From NCBI GenBank assembly GCA_031283915.1, contig JAITAY010000032.1:1-5462 (forward strand): a DNA stretch of 5,462 bases, read 5' to 3'. The stretch is from Tannerella sp. GTDB lineage: Bacteria; Bacteroidota; Bacteroidia; Bacteroidales; Tannerellaceae. The notes beneath the pieces are model-generated. The model was not told where the DNA came from. It made no database searches and was given only the letters and a program-made list of their open reading frames with translations. Within the stretch, counting starts at the first letter, position 1, and every line of letters starts with the position of its first letter. The position numbers and the translations under genes are program-made. Below, piece after piece: positions 1 through 5,462 of the stretch.

Positions 1-35
1 TCCGGGAATCGGGAAATAAAAAACAGATGAAAACA

Positions 36-80
36 GGGACTTATGGGACAGGAGGGACTTGTGGGACGGCAGGGACGGAA
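36..80. repeat. 9-bp short tandem repeat block (five GGGAC units)
   Basis: Five units start at 36, 45, 54, 63 and 72, each beginning with GGGAC and each exactly 9 bases apart: GGGACTTAT, GGGACAGGA, GGGACTTGT, GGGACGGCA, GGGACGGAA. Units 1 and 3 resemble each other, as do 2 and 4, so the block can also be read as an imperfect 18-base repeat (35-52 and 53-70). The last four bases of each unit vary while the core is invariant. Two related CGGGAA words lie just upstream at 3-8 and 10-15. No inverted partner (GTCCC series) is visible nearby. The block sits about 90 bases before the SusC start. Its function is unknown; a slipped-strand repeat, part of an intergenic repeat family cut by the window edge, or a protein-binding array are all possible. 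Confidence 0.8.
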
Positions 81-88
81 TATCGGCA

Positions 89-169
89 GACTATGAAAAT
101 TCTCAGGAAGCAACGGAAATAAAAATGATCTTATGTATTATATAGAAGTTTAATTTAATTAATGACCAA
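89..169 (+). promoter_or_regulatory. AT-rich leader upstream of susC-like gene, promoter not resolved
   Basis: Between the repeat block and the SusC start the sequence becomes strongly AT-rich, especially 117-169, as expected for a Bacteroidota promoter and translation-initiation region. I could not find an exact TAnnTTTG -7 box or a TTTG -33 box here. The nearest partial match is TAATTTAA at 151-158, which shares only TA and TT with the consensus and lies too close to the start codon to be convincing. No Shine-Dalgarno sequence precedes the ATG at 170; the AT-rich run before it fits the SD-independent initiation common in this phylum. The true promoter may use an alternative sigma factor, an activator, or lie outside the window. 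Confidence 0.3.
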
Positions 170-3100
170 ATGAAAAGAAAATTCATTTTAAGCAGATGGG
201 GTACCTGGCGGAAGATCGCGTGTGTGATGCTGTGTATCCTCAGTGGTTCACTCGCTGCCTTTGCGCAGAAACGGGTGAGTGGTACGGTGGTTGATGCCGG
301 TGGCGAAACGATCATCGGTGCGAATGTAGTGGAAAAGGGTACCACGAACGGTGTCATCACGGACCAGAACGGGAGTTTTTCCTTGACGGTTTCGGAGAAG
401 GCCGTTTTGCAGATTTCCTATGTCGGGTATGTCACGCAGGAAGTCGCTGCAGGTAACCAAAGTGTGTTGAATGTCACGCTGGTGGAAGACACGCGGGCAT
501 TGGAGGAAGTCGTTGTCGTCGGTTACGGCACCCAGAAGAAGGGCATTCTGACGGGTTCGGTGGCAACGACGAAGGGCGAAGAAATCGTGAAAAGTCCGGC
601 CACCAATCTGGGGCAGTCCCTGGAAGGTCGTTTGCCGGGCGTAGTGATTAACAACCGCAGCGGACGTCCCGGCGAGGATGGCGTGTCCATCAATATCCGC
701 GGAAAGAGTACGACGGGGAACAACGACCCGCTGATCCTGATTGACGGGATTGCGGGACGCGGTTCTTTGGAGCGTATAAATCCGAACGACATCGAAAGTA
801 TTACCGTACTGAAAGACGCTACGGCCGCCATTTACGGCTCGCGTTCGGCAAACGGTGTGATTCTGGTGACAACCAAACGCGGAAAAACGGGGAAGCCGAC
901 CATCGACTTCAACGCCAACTGGGGACTGCAGGAACCTACCCGCCTGCCGGAAATGGCCGACGCCGCCACTTACGCCGAATTTTACAGCGAAATAGACGTG
1001 TACGACGGTCGGCAGCCCACGTATTCCGCTTCTGATATTGAAAAATACAGAAACGGTTCAGATCCTATCCGTTATCCGAATACCAACTGGGCGGAAGAAA
1101 CCTTGAAAAAGACGGCTCCGCAGCAGCGCTACAATCTTTCCGTCAACGGCGGAGCGGAAAACATGCATTACTTTGTCAGTGGCGGATATTCCGACCAGGA
1201 CGGACTGTTCAAGAGCGGCGCTACGCACTACAAACAGTATGATATCCGTTCCAATCTGGACGCCACCATTGCCAAGTACTTGAAAGTCGGTGTCGACTTG
1301 TCCGGCCGGCTGGAAGACCGTAACTATTCAGGCTATGGAGACGATTTCTGGCGCATGTACCGGGGATATCCCAATACGTTAGCCCGCTGGCCGAACGGAC
1401 TGCCTACCGGCGGGATGGATTCGGGCAATCCCGTCATTACGTCGACCGAAGCGACCGGCTACCAGCAACGCAAATACAGCGTATTCAACGGCATGTTCAC
1501 GGCCAACTGGGACCTGTCGTGGCTGCTGAACGGGCTGGCGGTTGACGGATATGCCGCCTATGACCGGATGAGCAACAACCAGAAAAACTGGACAACACCC
1601 TGGACCTATTATACCTGGGACGAAGCTACGGATACTTATTCGGAACGGCCGTCGTCGCTCGTACAGACGGCGGAACTGAGGCATGAATATACGCCGGAAA
1701 CCTCTCTGACGGTGAATGCCAAGGTGACTTATAAACACAGTTTTGCCGAGCTGCACAATGTGGACGCCATGCTCGGATATGAGCATAACAGCTATCAGCG
1801 AGACAATTTCTGGACTTCTCGCAGGAACTTTTTATCTACTTCCATCGATCAGTTGTTTGCCGGAAGCACCGACAAAACGAACTTCGACAACAGCGGCACG
1901 GCATCCGAAACCGCCCGGCAGAGTTATTTCGGTCGTGCGGTGTACGATTATGCGGGGAAATACATGTTCCAGGCCACCTTCAGGTATGACGGCTCGTATA
2001 TTTTCCAGAAAGACAAACGCTGGGGCTTTTTCCCGGGATTGTCGCTGGGCTGGCGGCTGTCCGAAGAACCGTTTCTCAAAAACAATGTCGATTGGTTAGA
2101 CAATCTGAAACTGCGCGCTTCCTGGGGACAGCAGGGTAACGACAACATTACGGCGTTTCAATACCTGCTCAAATACACCTACGGACGAAACTACGTGTTC
2201 AACGGAACGGATGCTCAGGGCGTATATCAGGTGGGATTCCCCAATCAGAATGTGACGTGGGAAGTGGCCAGTACGTATAACGCCGGTCTGGACGGCTCCG
2301 TATTAAACGGACTGCTGGGCTTCGAAATGGAACTCTTCAGGACGACGCGCTCCAACATCCTCGCCAAACGCAATGCATCCATTCCCAACTACACCGGGCT
2401 GATTGAGCTGCCGGACGAGAATATCGGAGAAGTGAACAACAGGGGTTTCGAACTGCAACTGACCCATCGCAACAAAGCCGGAGAAGTGCAGTACAACGTG
2501 GCCGGAAATTTCCTTTATTCGCACAATACGGTCGTTTTCATCGACGAAACACCCTGGCCGGCCGGTCATGACTACATGAAAGCCGAAGGACAGCCCTTAG
2601 GCGCCGGACTGTATTACAGAGCGAACGGGATTTTCAAGAATCAGCAGGAAATAGATGCCTATCCGCATCTGGCCGGCGCTCTTCCGGGGGATTTGAAATA
2701 TGAAGATATCGACGGCGACGGCGCCATCACGAATCTCGACCGTGAAAGACGCGGCCTGACCAATTTTCCCGAAATCGTATTCGGATTGAATTTGTCCGCC
2801 AGATGGAAAAATTTCGACCTCGGCGTGCTGCTTCAGGGACAGGGGCGTGCGGAACAGACCGTCAATTTCAGAGTTGACCAAACCAGCAACAGCTTTGTGG
2901 AACGCCTGAAAGACCGCTGGACGACGTCCAATCCGGACGGGTCAATGCCCAGAGCAGGAGGAAACAATAACAGCAATGATATTTATCCCTCTACTTTCTG
3001 GATACAGAACGCTTCTTTCCTGCGCTTGAAGAATGTGGAACTCGGTTATACTCTGCCCCGGCATCTGTATCAAAAGCTCTACATCCAAAACCTGAGACTC

Positions 3101-3229
3101 TATCTCAGCGGCTACAACCTGTTTACGGTTAGCCAAATCAAAATTCTTGACCCCGAAACCTCTTCGGCTGACGGGTCTTATTATCCTCAACTCCGGATAT
3201 TCAATGCCGGTATAAACGTAACTTTTTAA
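170..3229 (+). CDS. SusC-family TonB-dependent outer-membrane transporter
   Basis: This 1019-residue protein is a complete SusC/RagA-type transporter, which imports oligomers (usually glycans) across the outer membrane using TonB-ExbBD energy. A signal peptide (basic residues 2-15, hydrophobic core 16-29) has a likely signal peptidase I site at A30-F31-A32 before Q33. A carboxypeptidase-D-regulatory-like domain follows (about 36-106), then a TonB-box region (EEVVVVGYGTQKK, 112-124). The plug domain (about 125-240) has LILIDG at 188-193, DIESITVLKDATAA from 207 and GSRSANGVIL at 223-232. The rest is the beta-barrel, with FLRLKNVELGYTLP at 950-963 and a C-terminal Phe typical of the outer-membrane assembly signal. 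There is no N-terminal STN domain, so it is unlikely to signal to an anti-sigma factor. The ATG at 170 gives a proper signal peptide. A SusD gene follows after 12 bases, so the two are almost certainly one operon. Substrate is unknown. Confidence 0.97.
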   Translation: MKRKFILSRWGTWRKIACVMLCILSGSLAAFAQKRVSGTVVDAGGETIIGANVVEKGTTNGVITDQNGSFSLTVSEKAVLQISYVGYVTQEVAAGNQSVLNVTLVEDTRALEEVVVVGYGTQKKGILTGSVATTKGEEIVKSPATNLGQSLEGRLPGVVINNRSGRPGEDGVSINIRGKSTTGNNDPLILIDGIAGRGSLERINPNDIESITVLKDATAAIYGSRSANGVILVTTKRGKTGKPTIDFNANWGLQEPTRLPEMADAATYAEFYSEIDVYDGRQPTYSASDIEKYRNGSDPIRYPNTNWAEETLKKTAPQQRYNLSVNGGAENMHYFVSGGYSDQDGLFKSGATHYKQYDIRSNLDATIAKYLKVGVDLSGRLEDRNYSGYGDDFWRMYRGYPNTLARWPNGLPTGGMDSGNPVITSTEATGYQQRKYSVFNGMFTANWDLSWLLNGLAVDGYAAYDRMSNNQKNWTTPWTYYTWDEATDTYSERPSSLVQTAELRHEYTPETSLTVNAKVTYKHSFAELHNVDAMLGYEHNSYQRDNFWTSRRNFLSTSIDQLFAGSTDKTNFDNSGTASETARQSYFGRAVYDYAGKYMFQATFRYDGSYIFQKDKRWGFFPGLSLGWRLSEEPFLKNNVDWLDNLKLRASWGQQGNDNITAFQYLLKYTYGRNYVFNGTDAQGVYQVGFPNQNVTWEVASTYNAGLDGSVLNGLLGFEMELFRTTRSNILAKRNASIPNYTGLIELPDENIGEVNNRGFELQLTHRNKAGEVQYNVAGNFLYSHNTVVFIDETPWPAGHDYMKAEGQPLGAGLYYRANGIFKNQQEIDAYPHLAGALPGDLKYEDIDGDGAITNLDRERRGLTNFPEIVFGLNLSARWKNFDLGVLLQGQGRAEQTVNFRVDQTSNSFVERLKDRWTTSNPDGSMPRAGGNNNSNDIYPSTFWIQNASFLRLKNVELGYTLPRHLYQKLYIQNLRLYLSGYNLFTVSQIKILDPETSSADGSYYPQLRIFNAGINVTF

Positions 3230-3241
3230 TAGAGATTGCAT

Positions 3242-4867
3242 ATGAAAAAGTATATATTCATGGTCATGACGCTGATTTGCGGTATATCATGCGACAGCGA
3301 CTTTCTGGACAAAAAACCGCTGGATGCCATTTCGGAAGAAAACGTATTCAATGACGACGTCCTCCTGACGGCATACGTGACGGCCTGTTACAATGCCATT
3401 CCCCACGGCTTCGACGAGGCGATGATGTCTTCGACGACAGACGAAACCTACTCGCGTCACGGCTCAAACAGTTCGGTACTTGTTTCGCGGGGCGAAATGA
3501 ACCCGGACAACATCACTGCGTTCGATTCAAGACGGTTCTCCAATTTCAACTACTGGTCGACCGCTTACGAACAGCTTCGCAACATCAATACCTTTTTTGA
3601 AAAAATAGATGCGGCGATGGTGAGCGACGACGTGAAAACGCAGTTGACGGGCGAAATAAAATTCATCCGCGCATTTGTGTATGCCAACCTGATCTGGCGT
3701 TTCGGCGGCGTGCCGCTGATCACCAAAACCTATTCGCTGACGGATACGGACTACACGATACAGCGTAATACCTACGACGAGTGCGTTGATTTCATCGTCA
3801 AAGAGCTGGACGAGGCCATCGGCTATCTGCCGGCCGTTCAGTCGGGTTCGGGCTACGGGAAAGCCTCCGCCAATGCCTGCAAGGCGCTGAAATCGCGTGT
3901 ACTGCTGTATGCGGCCAGTCCGATAAACAATCCGGGCAACGACCGCGGCAAATGGGAGAAAGCCTCCGCCGCTGCACTGGCAGTGATTCAGTTGTCCGAA
4001 CATCACTTGTACGAAGACTATCGGAAGATCTTCCTTGTCAACAACGATGAAGTGATTTTCCAGCGTCAGTTTACCAAGGGGAACGGTACGATGATGAACG
4101 TCTTCAACTCGCCGAACGGCTACGGCGGATGGGGCGGCAACTGCCCGATCCAGAATCTGGTGGACGATTACGAATTGAAAGAGACCGGCAAGAAACCCTC
4201 TGAAAGCGGTTCGGGCTATGATCCGGCCAATCCGTATGCCGGTCGCGACCCGCGTTTTGACGCGACCGTCCTGTATAACGGCGCCATGTTCCGGGGACGG
4301 CCGGTGGAGACGTTTATTCCCGACGGACAGGATACGAACGAAGGGAAGGTCGGAAGCTGGAACTGCTCCCTGACGGGTTACTACCTGCACAAATATCACG
4401 ACGAGAATCAGGTTTTGAACGAATCGGACAGAGTAACGCAGCCTTGGGTCTTCTTCCGGCTGGCGGAATTTTACCTGAACTATGCCGAAGCGCAGTATAA
4501 TCTGGGCAACGAGGAGGCCTGTCGCGAATACATCAACCGGGTGCGCGACCGTCCGGGAGTCGAAATGCCGCACGTGACGGCGACGGGCGCCGAACTGCTC
4601 GAGAAGCTCCGCAACGAACGGCGCATCGAACTGGCGATGGAAAATCACCGTTATTACGACCTCCGCCGCTGGCAGATTGCCGACGAATATGAAAACAAGC
4701 CGGCCATAGGCATCCAGATCCTCAAAAACGGGGACGGGTCATTTACGTATAATGCCATCACGGTGCTGGAGCGTCATTTCTATCCGCAACATTACTGGCT
4801 GCCGATTCCGCGCGACGAGATTACCAAAAGTGGAAATACGCTGGTGCAGAATCCGTATTACGACTAA
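3242..4867 (+). CDS. SusD/RagB-family surface lipoprotein, nutrient-binding partner of SusC
   Basis: This 541-residue lipoprotein is of normal SusD length and should cap the preceding SusC barrel at the cell surface, binding the imported ligand. A short signal peptide (MKKYIFMVMTLICGIS) ends before C17, the presumed lipidated residue; the following DSDFLDKKPLD is the usual SusD start, and its acidic residues fit the Bacteroidota surface-export signal. Family marks include RAFVYANLIWRFGGVPL (143-159) in the helical TPR-like part, RLAEFYLNYAEA (406-417), ERRIELAMENHRYYDLRRW (459-477) and LPIPRDEI (520-527) near an NPYYD end. The ATG at 3242 is preferred over an in-frame TTG at 3236, which would add only two residues before the basic MKK start. 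Only a weak AGAG (3231-3234) precedes it. Position -3 of the lipobox is Gly rather than Leu, which is unusual but not disqualifying. Ligand cannot be inferred. Confidence 0.97.
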   Translation: MKKYIFMVMTLICGISCDSDFLDKKPLDAISEENVFNDDVLLTAYVTACYNAIPHGFDEAMMSSTTDETYSRHGSNSSVLVSRGEMNPDNITAFDSRRFSNFNYWSTAYEQLRNINTFFEKIDAAMVSDDVKTQLTGEIKFIRAFVYANLIWRFGGVPLITKTYSLTDTDYTIQRNTYDECVDFIVKELDEAIGYLPAVQSGSGYGKASANACKALKSRVLLYAASPINNPGNDRGKWEKASAAALAVIQLSEHHLYEDYRKIFLVNNDEVIFQRQFTKGNGTMMNVFNSPNGYGGWGGNCPIQNLVDDYELKETGKKPSESGSGYDPANPYAGRDPRFDATVLYNGAMFRGRPVETFIPDGQDTNEGKVGSWNCSLTGYYLHKYHDENQVLNESDRVTQPWVFFRLAEFYLNYAEAQYNLGNEEACREYINRVRDRPGVEMPHVTATGAELLEKLRNERRIELAMENHRYYDLRRWQIADEYENKPAIGIQILKNGDGSFTYNAITVLERHFYPQHYWLPIPRDEITKSGNTLVQNPYYD

Positions 4868-4877
4868 GGAAATGAAT

Positions 4878-4983
4878 AAAGAGGTAGTTAGTAGATAGTA
4901 GAGGGCGGTTGGCGGGAAAGCGGCGTTAGGACGGGAAGGAGTAGAAGTGACCTACTAACTACTTTTCTACTAACTACCTCTTT
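4878..4983. repeat. 18-bp perfect inverted repeat with 70-base spacer
   Basis: The left arm AAAGAGGTAGTTAGTAGA (4878-4895) is the exact reverse complement of 4966-4983. The 70-base spacer (4896-4965) is purine-rich and contains GAGGG, GGCGGG and CGGGAAGG stretches. The element begins 10 bases after the SusD stop codon. It could form a long stem in the transcript or a cruciform in DNA. The arms carry the same GTAGTTAGTAG/CTACTAACTAC word that is repeated directly on the right side, so several alternative pairings exist. It resembles a short intergenic repeat element rather than a gene; I see no coding potential in it. Confidence 0.85.
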
Positions 4984-4984
4984 T
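4878..4984 (+). terminator. Possible transcription terminator/3' stem after SusD
   Basis: The 18-bp inverted repeat directly after the SusD stop ends in TTTT (4981-4984), so the susCD transcript could end or be stabilised here. Against a classical intrinsic terminator: the stem is AT-rich, the loop is 70 bases long and the T-run is short. The spacing between the SusD stop and the arm (10 bases) and the promoter-like site further downstream are what make it plausible. Confidence 0.3.
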
Positions 4985-5002
4985 CTACTAACTACCTGTT
5001 TC
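4952..5002. repeat. Three direct copies of CTACTAACTAC separated by T-rich linkers
   Basis: The 11-base word CTACTAACTAC occurs at 4952-4962, 4967-4977 and 4985-4995. The full units are CTACTAACTACTTTT (15 bases), CTACTAACTACCTCTTTT (18 bases) and CTACTAACTACCTGTTTC (18 bases), so the units differ by a 3-base insertion and point changes. A fourth copy lies in the opposite orientation at 4884-4894 (GTAGTTAGTAG). The regular short unit suggests copy-number change by slippage. No protein is encoded here. Confidence 0.85.
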
Positions 5003-5036
5003 TGCGCAAAATCTTCCCGCGTGCAGTATATTTCCC

Positions 5037-5044
5037 TATCTTTG
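5037..5044 (+). promoter_or_regulatory. Candidate Bacteroidota -7 promoter element (TATCTTTG)
   Basis: TATCTTTG matches the Bacteroidota primary-sigma -7 consensus TAnnTTTG at every fixed position. Transcription would begin a few bases downstream, near 5050, giving a 5' leader of about 60 bases before the ATG at 5110. A clear -33 TTTG box is not present at the expected distance (the region around 5010-5018 reads AATCTTCCC), so the site is a half-match. Its location downstream of the repeat block and upstream of the lipoprotein gene supports separate expression of that gene. An 8-base motif with two free positions can occur by chance. Confidence 0.5.
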
Positions 5045-5109
5045 CAATCTTTCTTTACCGGCACAGCGGTCGGGTATAAAGAGATAACGAAACAAAAACA
5101 TTGGAAAAT

Positions 5110-5462
5110 ATGAAGACATTATTATCAATAACACGATTCTTACAAAAGAAATCGTCGAGCAAACACATTTTTACAGGCGGCCTGCTGGCTGCGACTGTCC
5201 TGCTGTGCGCAGGATGCACGGCGGCGCCCCAAAAGGAACAGAACCGGTCTGACGCGCCGCGGATTGTGAACATTATTAATTTCATCCGGCAACTGGAGCC
5301 GCGTACCACAGACCCCGGCATGATGCAGGACGTCCTCTATGAAACGGTGGTCGAGCAGGTGAATCAACTGAAACGGTACGGGCTGCCGGGAACTTTCCTG
5401 CTGCAATACGACGCTTTGGTGAATCCCAAGTATCAGGCACTGCTGAAAAACGAACTGACGCC
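5110..5462 (+). CDS. Lipoprotein, possibly NodB-like glycoside hydrolase/deacetylase superfamily (5' part, runs off window)
   Basis: The first 117 codons of a gene are present; the 3' end lies beyond the window. The N-terminus has a basic stretch (K13-K14, K18), a hydrophobic segment (about 20-32, FTGGLLAATVLL) and a lipoprotein-type CAGC with the likely lipidated Cys at 36, so the product should be an anchored envelope lipoprotein. The mature start is a polar linker (37-50), then RIVNIINFIRQLEPR (51-65), a helical stretch (DVLYETVVEQVNQLKRYGL, 74-92) and PGTFLLQYDAL (93-103). A strand, a helix ending in 'K-Y-G-L' and then 'TFLLQYDAL' fit the opening beta-alpha-beta of a NodB-like deacetylase/glycosidase barrel, and I recall similar secreted Bacteroides proteins; the family call is inference. 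The usual Asp-Asp metal motif of strand 1 is not seen. ATG 5110 is preferred to an in-frame TTG at 5101. It lies 242 bases after SusD on the same strand. Confidence 0.85.
   Translation, partial: MKTLLSITRFLQKKSSSKHIFTGGLLAATVLLCAGCTAAPQKEQNRSDAPRIVNIINFIRQLEPRTTDPGMMQDVLYETVVEQVNQLKRYGLPGTFLLQYDALVNPKYQALLKNELT

Noticed and set aside
155..162. 8-base palindrome TTAATTAA before the SusC start
   Set aside because: Expected by chance in such AT-rich sequence and too short to support an operator.
162..173. Three-codon frame ATG-ACC-AAA-TGA whose stop overlaps the SusC start codon (ATGA)
   Set aside because: A start-stop overlap could couple translation, but a three-codon frame in an AT-rich leader is easily a chance event.
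1379..1786. Antisense and alternative-frame open frames inside the SusC-like gene (also near 523-831, 1743-2099, 2303-2569 and 2597-2881)
   Set aside because: All overlap a full-length transporter with conserved motifs in the sense frame; none has a believable signal, domain or initiation context.
3527..4648. Long antisense open frame (373 codons) opposite the SusD-like gene
   Set aside because: It lies wholly within a well-supported SusD gene and shows no recognisable domain; the GC-rich codon pattern of the sense strand keeps the antisense frame open.
4912..5020. GCGGGAA (4912-4918) complementary to TTCCCGC (5014-5020)
   Set aside because: Only 7 bp with about 95 bases between arms; a second CGGGAAG (4932-4938) pairs equally well, so it is probably chance.
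5057..5070. Small hairpin ACCG-gcacag-CGGT in the leader of the third gene
   Set aside because: Only a 4-bp stem; not enough for a riboswitch or attenuator call.
5055..5406. Antisense open frames opposite the third gene
   Set aside because: The + strand frame has a lipoprotein signal and a coherent mature start; the antisense products are Arg/Cys-rich without recognisable features.
1..5462. tRNA, rRNA, CRISPR array, transposase or attachment site
   Set aside because: I looked for spaced identical repeats, transposase-like proteins and RNA-gene hallmarks and found none; the only repeats are the short intergenic blocks listed.

Overview
The window looks like a piece of a Bacteroidales chromosome (Bacteroidota: Bacteroides, Parabacteroides or a relative; the genus cannot be fixed from this stretch). 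The support is a textbook SusC/SusD pair, starts without a strong Shine-Dalgarno sequence, and a perfect match to the Bacteroidota -7 promoter consensus (TAnnTTTG). All genes lie on the + strand. The coding DNA is of moderate GC, while the leader before the first gene is AT-rich.

Layout: bases 1-169 are non-coding as far as I can tell. They hold a purine-rich block with five GGGAC cores at exact 9-base spacing (36-80), then an AT-rich leader. Bases 170-3229 encode a 1019-residue SusC-family TonB-dependent outer-membrane transporter, apparently complete. After a 12-base gap, 3242-4867 encodes a 541-residue SusD-family surface lipoprotein. Bases 4868-5109 are a 242-base intergenic region with an 18-bp inverted repeat, three direct copies of an 11-base word, a short G-tract cluster and a candidate promoter at 5037-5044. 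From 5110 to the window end runs the first 117 codons of a lipoprotein that may belong to the NodB-like glycoside hydrolase/deacetylase superfamily.

How they fit together: SusC and SusD homologues form a 'pedal-bin' complex, with SusD as a ligand-binding lid on the SusC barrel, importing an oligomeric nutrient (usually a glycan) with TonB energy. The spacing makes co-transcription very likely. The third gene, if it is a carbohydrate-active lipoprotein, could process the same substrate, but the repeat block and the promoter-like site before it suggest its own transcription start. The substrate cannot be read from this window.

No new biological system is evident; the protein genes belong to common families. 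The parts least explained by known genes are the two short-period repeat blocks flanking the susCD pair. The third gene's identity also remains open, because its visible N-terminus lacks the usual deacetylase Asp-Asp motif.
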